Assembly: GCA_903848955.1 (NCBI GenBank)
Contig: CAINHS010000020.1
Location: 1-41,699, forward strand
Origin: an uncultured beta proteobacterium
GTDB taxonomy: Bacteria; Pseudomonadota; Gammaproteobacteria; Burkholderiales; Rhodocyclaceae
Reading direction: 5' to 3'
DNA length: 41,699 nt
Shown: piece after piece, positions 26,329-35,309 of the stretch
How the letters are laid out: each line of letters starts with the position of its first letter
Position numbering within the stretch: the first letter of the stretch is position 1
The notes under the pieces: model-generated
Databases searched by the model: none
What the model saw: only the letters and a program-made list of their open reading frames with translations
What the model was told of the DNA's origin: nothing
Program-made: the position numbers and the translations under genes

Positions 26329-29118
26329 ATGAAACGCATGCTTTTCAATGCGACGCAGGCTGAGGAACTCCGCGTCGCGATCGTTGATGGTCAGAAACTG
26401 ATTGACCTCGACATCGAATCAGCCAACAAGGAACAGCGCAAGAGCAACATCTACAAGGCCGTCATCACGCGCATCGAGCCCAGTCTCGAAGCCGCCTTCG
26501 TGGACTATGGTGCCGAGCGTCACGGCTTCCTGCCGTTCAAGGAAATTTCCCGCAACTATTTCAAGCCCGGTGTCGATGCCGGCAAGGCGCGCATCCAGGA
26601 CGTTCTCAGCAACGGCCAGGAACTCATCGTCCAGGTCGAAAAGGACGAGCGCGGCAACAAGGGCGCGGCGCTGACCACCTACGTCTCGCTGGCCGGCCGC
26701 TACCTCGTCCTGATGCCGAACAATCCCCGCGGCGGCGGCGTCTCGCGCCGCGTCGAGGGCGACGACCGCCAGGAACTGCGTGAAATAATGGACCAGCTCG
26801 TGGTTCCCAACGGCACCAGCCTGATCGCCCGCACCGCCGGCATCGGCCGCTCGCTGGAAGAACTGCAGTGGGATCTCAACTACCTGCAGCAGTTGTGGAC
26901 CGCCATCGACGGCGCGGCCAAGGCGCAGAACGGCGCTTTCCTGATCTACCAGGAATCCAGCCTGGTGATCCGCGCCATCCGCGACTACTTCCACTCCGAG
27001 ATCGGCGAGATCCTGATCGACACCGACGACATCTTCGAACAGGCCCAGCAGTTCATGGCGCATGTGATGCCGGGGACCGTCAATCGCGTCAAGCGCTATC
27101 ACGATGACGTGCCGCTGTTCTCGCGTTTCCAGATCGAGCACCAGATCGAATCCGCCTACTCGCGCCAGGTCACCCTGCCCTCCGGTGGTGCCATCGTCAT
27201 CGACCATACCGAAGCGCTGGTTTCGGTCGACGTCAACTCGGGCCGCGCCACCAAGGGCAGCGACATCGAGGAAACGGCGCTCCGCACCAACTGCGAAGCC
27301 GCCGACGAAATCGCACGCCAGCTGCGCCTGCGCGATCTCGGCGGCCTGATCGTGATCGACTTCATCGACATGGAATCGGCCAAGAACCAGCGTGAAGTCG
27401 AGAACCGCCTGCGCGATGCGCTGCGCTTCGACCGTGCCCGGGTCCAGACCGGCAAGATCAGCCGCTTCGGCCTGCTCGAACTGTCGCGCCAGCGCCTGCG
27501 TCCGGCGCTCGCCGAAACCAGCTACATCACCTGCCCGCGCTGCACCGGCACCGGCCATATCCGCAGCACCGAGTCCGCCGCGCTGCACATCCTGCGCATC
27601 CTCGAAGAAGAGTCCATGAAGGAAAACACCGGCGCCCTGCACTGCCAGGTTCCGGTGGATGTCGCCACCTTCCTGCTCAACGAAAAGCGCGTTGACATTT
27701 CCCGCATCGAGATGCGCCACCGCGTCAATCTGGTGATCGTGCCCAACCGCCACCTGGAGACCCCTGCGCATGAAATAGTGCGCCTGCGCCATGACCAGCT
27801 GAATGCCGAAGGCATCGCCCTGGCCAGCTATCAGATGGCGGAAAAGCCGGTTGAAGAGGCCTACCAGCCGCCGTCTGCACAAGCGGATGCCAAGCCGGTC
27901 AAGATTGAAGCCGCGGTAAAGGGAATCACTCCCGATCAGCCGGCACCGATCGTGGCCCCGAGGGAAGCGCCGCCCGCGGCCCAACCCGCAGCGGCCAGGG
28001 AAGCCGGTTTCTTCGACAGGATCGTGTCATTTTTCACCGGCGGCAAAAAAGCCGAAGCACCCGCCAGCGTAGAAGAAAAATCCGACAGGCCGCCGCGTCG
28101 CGATGGCGGACGCGAGCGCAGCCGCGATGGCAATCGCGAAGGTGGCCGTGGCGGACGAGATCGCAACAGTCGCCGTGACGGACGCGACAACCGCGAAGGC
28201 GGTGAGCGCAAGGAAAAAACCGAACCGGCGCTGCGCGCGCCGGGCAAGCGCGAGGAAGTGCAAGGCGAAGGCGGCAACCGCCGTCCGCGCGACAATCGCA
28301 ACGAACCGCGCGAACCGAAGGAAGCCCGCGACGCAACGAAAGAAGCACGCGAACCCAGAGAACCGCGCCCGCCGCGCCCGCCGCGTGAACCCAAGGAAGC
28401 CAGGGAGCCGCGCGCACCGCGCAACGACGCGAACAGCACACAAAACGCCGCGGATCCGGCATCGCAGGCAGGCAGCGACAATGGCCAGGGCACCGGCCAG
28501 GACGGCGAAGCCCGCAGCGGACGCAGGAGTCGCGGCCGCGGTCGCGGACGCGGTCGTGGCGAAGAAGGCAGCACACAGGAAGCCGCGGCGGCAGGATTCG
28601 TTGCCGTTGATGCGGGCGAATCGGCCCCGGTCACTATGGAGCCTGTCGCCACGCAAGCGACGCCGGTCTGGAACGCAGAGCCCGTGCCTGTCCTGCAGCC
28701 GGCGCCGGAGATGGCAGCGGCAAGCGTTGCTGCCGAGCCCGTCGCGCCCGCAGCCGGATCGACCGAGGCGATCGCCCCGGTCGCCGTCACCGCGCTGGTG
28801 ATTGCGGAACCGGTTCCGCTACCCGTCGTCGTGCCGGTAGCGGCTCCTGCAGCCGAACCTGCGCCGCAGGTGGTCGCGGCAGCGCCCCGGCCGGCCATGC
28901 CCGTCGTCGATCCCATCATCGTGCCGCCGGCGCCGAAGCCGGCTGCGGTGGATCTTTCGGGATCGCTGCAACAGGCCGGGCTGGTGCTGATCGAGACCAG
29001 CCATGCCGCTCCCGCTGCGGACAGCTTCGCCCCGGCGCAACCCCTGGGCCGCAAGCCCAAACCGGCGCCGGTTATCGTCAACGAACCGCTGCAGATGGTG
29101 GAAACCAAGAACGACTGA
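26329..29118 (+). CDS. rne: Ribonuclease E
   Basis: A 929-residue RNase E. The S1 RNA-binding domain is at about 37-120, a 5'-sensor region follows, and the DNase-I-like catalytic domain holds the magnesium ligands Asp301 (VSVDVNSG) and Asp344 (VIDFIDMES). The Zn-link is Cys402-x2-Cys405 (TCPRC). After about residue 510 comes a disordered scaffold: an Arg/Gly/Asp-rich block (residues about 585-640), a Pro/Arg/Glu block (about 660-705), a short RGRGRGRG run near 740, and an Ala/Pro/Val-rich tail. This enzyme starts most mRNA decay and processes rRNA and tRNA. GGGAG precedes ATG 26329. A clear terminator follows. Confidence 0.95.
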   Translation: MKRMLFNATQAEELRVAIVDGQKLIDLDIESANKEQRKSNIYKAVITRIEPSLEAAFVDYGAERHGFLPFKEISRNYFKPGVDAGKARIQDVLSNGQELIVQVEKDERGNKGAALTTYVSLAGRYLVLMPNNPRGGGVSRRVEGDDRQELREIMDQLVVPNGTSLIARTAGIGRSLEELQWDLNYLQQLWTAIDGAAKAQNGAFLIYQESSLVIRAIRDYFHSEIGEILIDTDDIFEQAQQFMAHVMPGTVNRVKRYHDDVPLFSRFQIEHQIESAYSRQVTLPSGGAIVIDHTEALVSVDVNSGRATKGSDIEETALRTNCEAADEIARQLRLRDLGGLIVIDFIDMESAKNQREVENRLRDALRFDRARVQTGKISRFGLLELSRQRLRPALAETSYITCPRCTGTGHIRSTESAALHILRILEEESMKENTGALHCQVPVDVATFLLNEKRVDISRIEMRHRVNLVIVPNRHLETPAHEIVRLRHDQLNAEGIALASYQMAEKPVEEAYQPPSAQADAKPVKIEAAVKGITPDQPAPIVAPREAPPAAQPAAAREAGFFDRIVSFFTGGKKAEAPASVEEKSDRPPRRDGGRERSRDGNREGGRGGRDRNSRRDGRDNREGGERKEKTEPALRAPGKREEVQGEGGNRRPRDNRNEPREPKEARDATKEAREPREPRPPRPPREPKEAREPRAPRNDANSTQNAADPASQAGSDNGQGTGQDGEARSGRRSRGRGRGRGRGEEGSTQEAAAAGFVAVDAGESAPVTMEPVATQATPVWNAEPVPVLQPAPEMAAASVAAEPVAPAAGSTEAIAPVAVTALVIAEPVPLPVVVPVAAPAAEPAPQVVAAAPRPAMPVVDPIIVPPAPKPAAVDLSGSLQQAGLVLIETSHAAPAADSFAPAQPLGRKPKPAPVIVNEPLQMVETKND

Positions 29119-29139
29119 AGCCGGTCGTTTCGAATCGAG

Positions 29140-29165
29140 CAACGGGCGCCCCAGGGCGCCCGTTG
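29140..29165. terminator. Hairpin after rne, shared with the convergent gene
   Basis: Perfect 11-base stem CAACGGGCGCC/GGCGCCCGTTG (29140-29150 with 29155-29165) and a 4-base CCAG loop, 22 bases after the rne stop. Its last base touches the stop codon of the convergent phosphatase gene. The plus strand continues TCATTCC, so the T-run is weak. Confidence 0.75.
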
Positions 29166-29648
29166 TCATTCCAGACGATTGATGGCGAGTTTCAGGATCA
29201 GCTGCGCCGCCGCATCCTCGACCAGATCGAGCACGTGCTCGAAGCCCTGCCCGTCGCCGTAGTAGGGATCGGGAACCTCGTCTGTCTCCAGGTCCTCGCT
29301 GAAGTCGAGAAACAAGCCCAGTTTGCTCCGGTGCGGACTCGGACACGCGCGCCGCAACCACTCCAGGTGATCCGGCCCCATCGCCAGCACGTGATCGCAG
29401 CAGACAAAGTCGAACTCCGTCACCCGCCGCGCCCGCAGCGGTGACAGATCGTAGCCGCGCTTTGCCGCCGCAGCGACGGTGCGCGGATCGGGCGGCTCAC
29501 CGACGTGATAGCCGTGAGTGCCGGCGGAATCGAACTCGAACAGTTCCTCCATACCGCGTTTTTGCGCCAGGCCGCGCGCCACGCCCTCGGCGGTGGGCGA
29601 TCTGCAAATATTCCCGGTGCATACGAAAAGTATGCGCTGCCTTGTCAT
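29166..29648 (-). CDS. Low-molecular-weight protein tyrosine phosphatase
   Basis: A 160-residue enzyme with the P-loop CTGNICRSP at residues 10-18 (nucleophile Cys10, Arg16) and the acid Asp127 in VPDPYYG. It removes phosphate from tyrosine or small phosphate esters; bacterial members often regulate polysaccharide export, but no such genes are near. Its ATG overlaps the uvrB stop (ATGA), so it is the second gene of a uvrB operon. Confidence 0.93.
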   Translation of the reverse strand: MTRQRILFVCTGNICRSPTAEGVARGLAQKRGMEELFEFDSAGTHGYHVGEPPDPRTVAAAAKRGYDLSPLRARRVTEFDFVCCDHVLAMGPDHLEWLRRACPSPHRSKLGLFLDFSEDLETDEVPDPYYGDGQGFEHVLDLVEDAAAQLILKLAINRLE

Positions 29649-31717
29649 GCGGCATCCCCCGGCGCATCGTGCGCCTCGCCGCCGAAGGCGAGTTGCTTGA
29701 TGCGGAAGAGTTCGTCGCGCGCCGTCGCCGCCGCCTCGAACTCCAGATTCCGCGCATGCTCCAGCATGGCCTTCTCCAGTCGCCTGATTTCTCGCGACAT
29801 ATCCTTTTCGCTCATCACCTCGTAGCGCGCCGTCTCCTGCGCCGCCTTGAGCTCGCGCCCGGCAGTTTCCGCGTCGTAGACTCCGTCGATGATGTCCTTG
29901 ATGCGCTTGCTGACACCGGTCGGGACAATCCCCATGACCTCGTTGTGCATCACTTGCCTGGCCCGCCGCCGCGAGGTTTCACCCATTGCCCGCTGCATCG
30001 AATCGGTAATCCTGTCGGCATAAAGAATCGCCGTGCCGTTGAGGTGGCGCGCGGCGCGGCCCATGGTCTGGATCAGCGAGCGCGTCGAACGCAGGAAGCC
30101 TTCCTTGTCGGCATCGAGGATAGCCACCAGCGACACTTCGGGAATGTCCAGACCCTCGCGCAGCAGGTTGATGCCGACCAGAACATCGAACACGCCCAGG
30201 CGCAGGTCGCGGATGATCTCGACCCGTTCCACGGTATCGATGTCGGAATGCAAGTAGCGCACCTTGATGCCATTGTCACCCATGTACTCGGTGAGCTGCT
30301 CGGCCAGGCGCTTGGTCAGCGTCGTCACCAGCACCCGCTCGCCGGCGGCGATGCGCTTCTTTGACTCCGTCAGCAGGTCGTCCACCTGCGTGCAGGCCGG
30401 CCGCACTTCAACCAGCGGATCGACCAGCCCGGTCGGCCGCACCAGTTGCTCGACCACCTGGCCCTGATGCGCCTCCTCGTAGGTCGAGGGTGTCGCCGAT
30501 ACGAACACCGTCTGCGGCATCAGCTTCTCGAATTCCTCGAACCGCAGCGGCCGGTTGTCCAGCGCGGACGGCAGGCGGAAACCGTAGTCAACCAGGTTCT
30601 CCTTGCGCGAGCGGTCGCCCTTGTACATGCCGCCGACCTGCGGAATCGTCACATGCGACTCGTCGACGAACATGATCGCGTCGGCCGGCAGGTAGTCGTA
30701 GAGCGTCGGCGGCGGCTCGCCGGGCTGGCGCCCCGAGAGATGCCGCGAGTAGTTTTCGATGCCCTTGCAAAATCCCAGCTGGTCCATCATCTCGAGATCG
30801 AAGCGGGTGCGCTGCTCGATGCGCTGGCACTCGACCAATTTGTGGTTCGCCTGAAAGAACTCGATGCGCTGACGCAGTTCTTCCTTGATCGCCTCGATGG
30901 CCGTCAACACCGTGGCGCGCGGCGTCACATAGTGGCTCGACGGGAACACCGTAAAGCGGCCGAGTTTCTGCCGGGTATGACCGGTCAGCGGATCGAAAAT
31001 CGTCAGGCCTTCGATCTCGTCGTCGAACAGCGTGATGCGCACCGCGCTTTCGGCGTTCTCCGCCGGGAAGACGTCTATCACGTCGCCGCGCACCCGATAC
31101 ACGCCGCGCCTGAAATCCACTTCGTTGCGCTCGTACTGCATTTCCGTCAGGCGGCGGATGATCTCGCGCTGCCCGACCTTTTCGCCCTTGCGCAGGTGCA
31201 GGATCATGCTGTGGTAATCGACCGGATCGCCGATGCCGTAAATCGCCGACACCGTGCACACGATCACCACGTCGCGCCGCTCGAGCAGGCTCTTGGTGGC
31301 CGAGAGGCGCATCTGCTCGATATGCTCGTTGATCGAGGAATCCTTCTCGATGAACAGGTCGCGCGACGGTACGTAGGCCTCGGGCTGGTAGTAGTCGTAG
31401 TAGGAGACGAAATACTCGACGGCATTCTGCGGAAAAAACTCGCGGAACTCCGAGTACAACTGCGCCGCAAGGGTCTTGTTGGGCGCCAGCACCAGCGCCG
31501 GACGGCCTAGCCTGGCAATCACGTTGGCCATGGTGAATGTCTTGCCCGAACCCGTGACGCCGAGCAGGGTCTGGAAGGAAAGCCCGTCATTGAAGCCTTC
31601 GGTCAGCAAGCGGATCGCCTCGGGCTGATCTCCCGCCGGCGCAAACGGCTGATGCAGGTGAAAAGGACTGCCTGCGAATTCGATCACCCGGGTAGACAAC
31701 TGATGAATCTCGGCCAC
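29645..31717 (-). CDS. uvrB: Excinuclease ABC subunit UvrB
   Basis: A 690-residue UvrB. Walker A GVTGSGKT (53-60), the damage-probing beta-hairpin [12 protein letters not shown] (107-118), the helicase DESH box ([14 protein letters not shown]), and the C-terminal UVR domain for UvrC contact (about 650-685). It finds and verifies DNA damage in nucleotide excision repair. The start is GTG at 31717; the N terminus is about 15 residues longer than E. coli UvrB, with [10 protein letters not shown] before the shared AGDQPEAI. No clear LexA box was found upstream. Confidence 0.98.
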   Translation of the reverse strand: MAEIHQLSTRVIEFAGSPFHLHQPFAPAGDQPEAIRLLTEGFNDGLSFQTLLGVTGSGKTFTMANVIARLGRPALVLAPNKTLAAQLYSEFREFFPQNAVEYFVSYYDYYQPEAYVPSRDLFIEKDSSINEHIEQMRLSATKSLLERRDVVIVCTVSAIYGIGDPVDYHSMILHLRKGEKVGQREIIRRLTEMQYERNEVDFRRGVYRVRGDVIDVFPAENAESAVRITLFDDEIEGLTIFDPLTGHTRQKLGRFTVFPSSHYVTPRATVLTAIEAIKEELRQRIEFFQANHKLVECQRIEQRTRFDLEMMDQLGFCKGIENYSRHLSGRQPGEPPPTLYDYLPADAIMFVDESHVTIPQVGGMYKGDRSRKENLVDYGFRLPSALDNRPLRFEEFEKLMPQTVFVSATPSTYEEAHQGQVVEQLVRPTGLVDPLVEVRPACTQVDDLLTESKKRIAAGERVLVTTLTKRLAEQLTEYMGDNGIKVRYLHSDIDTVERVEIIRDLRLGVFDVLVGINLLREGLDIPEVSLVAILDADKEGFLRSTRSLIQTMGRAARHLNGTAILYADRITDSMQRAMGETSRRRARQVMHNEVMGIVPTGVSKRIKDIIDGVYDAETAGRELKAAQETARYEVMSEKDMSREIRRLEKAMLEHARNLEFEAAATARDELFRIKQLAFGGEAHDAPGDAA

Positions 31718-31835
31718 TGGCTAACCTGTCTTTCCAGTTAAAACCGGGGCTGAACCTGAGCAAAGCAACCCGGACAATGGGGTATTATTGCTTGTTTTGC
31801 GACTTCCCGCCCTTGCCTTTATCTCTGGAGTTTTC

Positions 31836-33038
31836 ATGACCGCATCAATCTTCGCCGCCGTCGAAATGGCACCCCGCGACCCCATCCTGGGCCTCACAGA
31901 AGGCTTCAACGCCGACACCCGCGCCACCAAGGTCAACCTTGGCGTCGGCGTCTATTACGATGACAACGGCAAGGTTCCCCTGCTCGGCGCCGTTCGCGCC
32001 GCCGAAAAGACCCGTCTCGAAGCGGCACCGGCTCGCGGTTACCAGCCGATCGAAGGTCTCGCCGCCTACAATCAGGCCGTGCAGAAGCTCATGTTCGGCG
32101 CCGATTCGCCACTGATGGCCGACGGCCGCCTGATCACCATCGAGGCGCTCGGCGGCACCGGCGCCCTCAAGGTCGGCGCCGATTTCCTCAAACGCATGTA
32201 TCCCGAAGCGAAGATTTACATCAGCGACCCGAGTTGGGAAAACCACCGCGCCCTGTTCGAATCCGCCGGATTCACCGTCGACAGCTACCCCTACTACGAT
32301 GCCGCCACGCGCGGCGTCAATTTCGCCGGAATGAAGGCCTGCCTCGCCGGCCTGCCGGCCCACTCCATCATCGTGCTGCATGCCTGCTGCCACAACCCCA
32401 CCGGCGCCGACCTCTCGGCCGCCCAATGGGCCGAGGTGGTCGACCTGGTCCGCGCCCGCAACCTGGTTGCTTTCATCGACATGGCCTACCAGGGCTTCGC
32501 CGACGGCATCAAGGAAGATGCCGTGGCGCTCGACCTGTTCACCGCGTCCGGCCTGCAGTTCTTCGTCTCCAGCAGCTTCAGCAAGTCGTTCTCGCTCTAC
32601 GGCGAGCGCGTCGGCGCGCTGACCCTGGTGACCGCCAGCCGCGAGGAGTCGGCGCGCGTGCTGTCGCAGGTCAAGCGAGTGGTACGCACCAATTACTCCA
32701 ACCCTCCCACCCACGGCGGCGCCATCGTCGCGGCGGTCCTGGCCAGCCCGGAACTGCGCCAGCAATGGGAGGATGAACTGGCCGGCATGCGCGAGCGCAT
32801 CCGCGCCATGCGACTGGCGCTGGTGGAAAAGCTCAAGGGCAAGGGCGTCACTCAGGACTTCGGCTTCATCGTCAAGCAGCGCGGCATGTTCTCCTACACC
32901 GGCCTCACCGCCGAACAGGTCGAGAAGCTCAAGACCGATTTCGGCGTTTACGCCGTGGGTACCGGCCGCATCTGTGTCGCGGCGCTGAACAGCAAGAACA
33001 TTGACTATGTCGCGGAGGCCATCGCCGCTGTACTGTGA
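31836..33038 (+). CDS. tyrB: Aromatic/aspartate aminotransferase (class I)
   Basis: A 400-residue fold-type I, class I aminotransferase. Asp215 and Tyr218 (FIDMAYQGF) contact PLP, the PLP lysine is Lys250 in SSSFSKSFSLYGERVG, and HACCHNPTG (182-190) contains the conserved Asn. The pattern is that of proteobacterial TyrB/AspC enzymes, which transaminate aromatic amino acids or aspartate; the two cannot be separated by eye. CTGGAG lies 6 bases before the ATG. An in-frame extension upstream lacks a ribosome-binding site. Divergent from uvrB (118 bases between), with a possible -10 TATTAT at 31783-31788. Confidence 0.93.
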   Translation: MTASIFAAVEMAPRDPILGLTEGFNADTRATKVNLGVGVYYDDNGKVPLLGAVRAAEKTRLEAAPARGYQPIEGLAAYNQAVQKLMFGADSPLMADGRLITIEALGGTGALKVGADFLKRMYPEAKIYISDPSWENHRALFESAGFTVDSYPYYDAATRGVNFAGMKACLAGLPAHSIIVLHACCHNPTGADLSAAQWAEVVDLVRARNLVAFIDMAYQGFADGIKEDAVALDLFTASGLQFFVSSSFSKSFSLYGERVGALTLVTASREESARVLSQVKRVVRTNYSNPPTHGGAIVAAVLASPELRQQWEDELAGMRERIRAMRLALVEKLKGKGVTQDFGFIVKQRGMFSYTGLTAEQVEKLKTDFGVYAVGTGRICVAALNSKNIDYVAEAIAAVL

Positions 33039-33054
33039 AGAAGCGACAAATCTG

Positions 33055-33083
33055 TTGCGGGGGAAAATTGACGCGGCTATAAT
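33055..33083 (+). promoter_or_regulatory. tRNA-Asn promoter with GC-rich discriminator
   Basis: TTGCGG (33055-33060), a 17-base spacer and a perfect TATAAT (33078-33083) precede the tRNA by 16 bases. The next bases CCGCGCC form a GC-rich discriminator, as is usual for stringently controlled stable RNA genes. Confidence 0.7.
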
Positions 33084-33099
33084 CCGCGCCTCTTGATAT

Positions 33100-33175
33100 T
33101 CCTCGATAGCTCAGTTGGTAGAGCGCCGGACTGTTAATCCGTAGGTCCCTGGTTCGAGCCCAGGTCGAGGAGCCA
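33100..33175 (+). tRNA. tRNA-Asn (anticodon GTT), CCA encoded
   Basis: A 76-base cloverleaf. Acceptor arm TCCTCGA pairs with TCGAGGA, discriminator G then encoded CCA at 33173-33175. The D-arm contains AGCTCAGTTGGTAGAGC, the anticodon loop CTGTTAA carries GTT at 33133-33135, and the T-arm CCTGG-TTCGAGC-CCAGG is perfect. It is the boundary between the core chromosome and the island-like region to the right. Confidence 0.98.
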
Positions 33176-33190
33176 AAGAATCAATGACTT

Positions 33191-33217
33191 AGGCCACTTT
33201 AACCGGTGGCCTTTTTC
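33191..33217 (+). terminator. Intrinsic terminator after tRNA-Asn
   Basis: Stem AGGCCAC/GTGGCCT (33191-33197 with 33206-33212), an 8-base loop and a run of five T (33212-33216). A textbook rho-independent terminator 15 bases after the tRNA 3' end. Confidence 0.9.
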
Positions 33218-33233
33218 ATTTCTGGGCCATTTT

Positions 33234-33253
33234 GTACACGTTGCATACACGTT
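33234..33253 (+). repeat. Double-repeat element, copy 1
   Basis: GTACACGTTGCATACACGTT: two ACACGTT units 11 bases apart. It matches 18 of 20 bases of the element at 37755-37774 read on the minus strand. It lies 17 bases after the tRNA terminator and 112 bases before the small plus-strand gene at 33365. It could be a protein-binding site (operator or recombinase arm site). Confidence 0.6.
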
Positions 33254-33364
33254 AGACGGTGGTTACAGGCGCACATTAGTGGATAAGGTGATTGCTATCA
33301 CTTGGTCACGGCAACCCCTGTGCTGCACAATACCTTCACCTGTTGATAGCACTGTAGCCACACC

Positions 33365-33589
33365 ATGAATCCACCAGACAAAATCGTTGATTGCGAATGC
33401 CCGTGCTGCAAGCGTGAGAAATTGATTAGTGTGCGCCTCAGTGACGGTTCTCATACTGCCGGCAGTGCCACCATGATTGAGGACGAGGATGGGAGGTATG
33501 TCATATGCCCTGGTTGCCAGAAACACATATATCTGGAACAAGATGTTCGGGATGTGTGGATTCTTGCTCGACAACAAGACTGCAAATAA
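33365..33589 (+). CDS. Small zinc-ribbon-like hypothetical protein
   Basis: A 74-residue frame with two cysteine pairs: CPCC at about 12-15 (in DCECPCCKREKL) and CPGC at about 48-51 (YVICPGCQKHIY). This spacing fits a small zinc ribbon. No family is recognised. The ribosome-binding site is poor (CCACACC before the ATG), which lowers confidence. It points away from the tRNA, unlike most genes of the region. The 183 bases after it (33590-33772) contain nothing I can support. Confidence 0.5.
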   Translation: MNPPDKIVDCECPCCKREKLISVRLSDGSHTAGSATMIEDEDGRYVICPGCQKHIYLEQDVRDVWILARQQDCK

Positions 33590-33772
33590 TTTCCTGCATT
33601 GTCAGAATTTGATTCAATGGCATCTGCACACTGAGATTGTGCCAAGTAAATCTGATTGACTCCCACAGCAGAAGGCGTAGTCTTCCGATTGTGCCTACCG
33701 GCATCGTCGTATTTAGTCCTACTTGCGCGACGATAAACAAAAGCTAAACGGGACTCCTCACGGGAGAGCATC

Positions 33773-34183
33773 ATGGCTTACTTAGGCAAGGTAAAAGTCG
33801 GAGACTTTTCACCGAATCATCCCTGGTCACATCAACCCGCACGGCACACCTGTATCGTTTATAGAGGCCAGCCGGCCGCAGACTTGCCACCTGACTCAAG
33901 GCGCAAGGTCACCGGCACTTCCTGCCCACTGTGCTATGGGTCTATCGTGGAACTTGTCGGGCATCTGGATGAGTACCAGGGTCGCAAAGACCTTGCCATC
34001 ATTCAGCACATTGCCGGTAATCAGTGCCTCTTACCCTCGAACGATATTGGGCCGGTGGAAGACCCCAAGGCAGCAGAGCAACGCGCCAAATACGCGAACT
34101 TCGACATGAGCCAGGGAGTCGAGGATGCATTAGCCAAGATGACCCCAGAAGAGCAGGAAATAGCGAGGCAACTGGGGTTCTGA
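33773..34183 (+). CDS. Hypothetical protein, 136 residues
   Basis: The frame has a good ribosome-binding site (GGGAGAG, 4 bases before ATG). The sequence contains one cysteine pair in TGTSCPLCYGSIVEL (Cys at about residues 51 and 54) and a hydrophilic C terminus with DMSQGVEDALAKMTPEEQEIARQLGF, a likely helix. I do not recognise it. It converges on the minus-strand operon, with a hairpin between. Confidence 0.65.
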   Translation: MAYLGKVKVGDFSPNHPWSHQPARHTCIVYRGQPAADLPPDSRRKVTGTSCPLCYGSIVELVGHLDEYQGRKDLAIIQHIAGNQCLLPSNDIGPVEDPKAAEQRAKYANFDMSQGVEDALAKMTPEEQEIARQLGF

Positions 34184-34196
34184 CTACGCTTCCCGC

Positions 34197-34227
34197 GCCC
34201 TGATGGACGCATTCGCGGCATCAGGGC
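34197..34227. terminator. Hairpin between convergent genes
   Basis: Perfect 9-base stem GCCCTGATG/CATCAGGGC (34197-34205 with 34219-34227) and a 13-base loop, placed between the plus-strand gene ending 34183 and the minus-strand gene ending 34282. No T-run. Probably a bidirectional terminator for the island operon. Confidence 0.5.
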
Positions 34228-34281
34228 CGCGCACCACATCAAACCGCAAGACGGTGGCAGGAACTTGGCTGAAGTCGATCT

Positions 34282-34629
34282 TCACTCTTCCCGCATCGCC
34301 AAAGATTTGATTCGTCCCGCACCATCGCGGATGACATCGAACACCAAACCTTTGCCGTGTATCTGCGACATGTTGCCAGCACCATCGTAGACGGCATTGA
34401 CGAGATCACCGGAGTGCTGCGGTTGCTTGGGCATGCCTTCGAAATGTGAATCCTCTGTGTCGCGATTCATCGCCCTCTGATAAGCCTGGGTTGCATCCTC
34501 GCTACCGCCCATCACACCGTCTATCGCGAACTGCCTGATCATTGCGGCAAGCGAGGGAGGGACATCTCCCATGTCGGAGACCAGATCGTCTGCAAATGCC
34601 TCTGCCAGTTGCCGTTGGGTAGCAGTCAT
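34282..34629 (-). CDS. Hypothetical protein, 115 residues
   Basis: Good ribosome-binding site (GAGAGGTGA, about 4 bases before ATG). The N-terminal half is helical (RQLAEAFADDLVSDMGD, SLAAMIRQFAIDG); the C-terminal half looks like two short beta-hairpins with similar turns (VYDGAGNMSQIHGKG and VIRDGAGRIKSLAM). No family recognised. It is the last gene of the minus-strand island operon. Confidence 0.6.
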   Translation of the reverse strand: MTATQRQLAEAFADDLVSDMGDVPPSLAAMIRQFAIDGVMGGSEDATQAYQRAMNRDTEDSHFEGMPKQPQHSGDLVNAVYDGAGNMSQIHGKGLVFDVIRDGAGRIKSLAMREE

Positions 34630-34639
34630 AGATCACCTC

Positions 34640-34903
34640 TCATTGAAGGTTGCCTTCCCTGTGCCAACCCAACGTCGCAAGCAATCCGCGCACCTTGGGA
34701 ATGGCAGCTTCGATCTTCGTCATGCTTCGATGCTCAAGAGTTTCCAACATGTACTCCAGCAGAGTGATCCTGGAGGTTTTATCCTCTGCCATGATGTCCA
34801 ATGTCCGTTGCTGTTCTGCCACAAGCTTGTTCGTCGTTTCCAGCAATGCTTGCAGCAACGCGACTTCGCGTTTCGCCGCAGCTACCGGATCGAACTCGGT
34901 CAT
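34640..34903 (-). CDS. Small coiled-coil hypothetical protein, 87 residues
   Basis: MTEFDPVAAAKREVALLQAL followed by a long leucine-rich helix (residues 9-60) and a second helix; probably an oligomer. Its ATG shares one base with the stop of the upstream gene (TGATG), so translation is coupled. Function unknown. A longer in-frame start exists, but it would overlap the neighbour by 100 bases. Confidence 0.6.
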   Translation of the reverse strand: MTEFDPVAAAKREVALLQALLETTNKLVAEQQRTLDIMAEDKTSRITLLEYMLETLEHRSMTKIEAAIPKVRGLLATLGWHREGNLQ

Positions 34904-35295
34904 CAGACAACCGTGATATCGAATCCAGCAGTCAGAGACGAGTGTCCACTGGATGCCGCAGAACTTGCTTGGTTGTAAGTCGAGCCGGTCACCGAATGCC
35001 ATGAAACCGTTCCAGGTGCGGCCCCAGCACTGCTTTGGATGTTCACGACCAAATCGCCAAACCGCATACCGCGATTATCGGCAGACTTGACCAACGGCAT
35101 AGCTGCGTTTCCGCTTGTTGGTTGTGCGCCGCACTGCGCGAAGAATCCTGCTGCGACAATGGTTGCTGCCGCATGACTGGAGCAGTACGCGAAGATTGAT
35201 CCGCCACCACCCAGCACTGCACCTTCACTTTGCACTGCGTAGAGTCCTTGATCAACGATTTGACGAACTGATGCCACGGTTGATGCATATGCCAT
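34903..35295 (-). CDS. Hypothetical phage-like protein, 130 residues
   Basis: A Gly/Ala/Ser/Thr-rich protein (SEGAVLGGGGSIFAYCSSHAAATIVAAGFF, in two blocks) predicted to be mostly beta strand, with MRFGDLVVNIQSSAGAAPGTVSWHSVTG near residues 78-105. The composition is like small phage virion or decoration proteins, but I cannot assign a family. Excellent ribosome-binding site (AAGGAGA). It follows the scaffold-like gene by 14 bases. Confidence 0.65.
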   Translation of the reverse strand: MAYASTVASVRQIVDQGLYAVQSEGAVLGGGGSIFAYCSSHAAATIVAAGFFAQCGAQPTSGNAAMPLVKSADNRGMRFGDLVVNIQSSAGAAPGTVSWHSVTGSTYNQASSAASSGHSSLTAGFDITVV

Positions 35296-35309
35296 GTGAT
35301 TCTCCTTCG

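Noticed and set aside
31718-31740. Possible LexA box before uvrB (CTGTCTTTCCAG on the plus strand).
   Set aside because: The inverted half-sites are separated by six bases, whereas the known proteobacterial LexA box is CTGT-N8-ACAG or CTG-N10-CAG.
33068-33083. TTGACG followed by TATAAT before tRNA-Asn.
   Set aside because: Only four bases lie between them; the 17-base spacing of TTGCGG with the same TATAAT is the plausible promoter.
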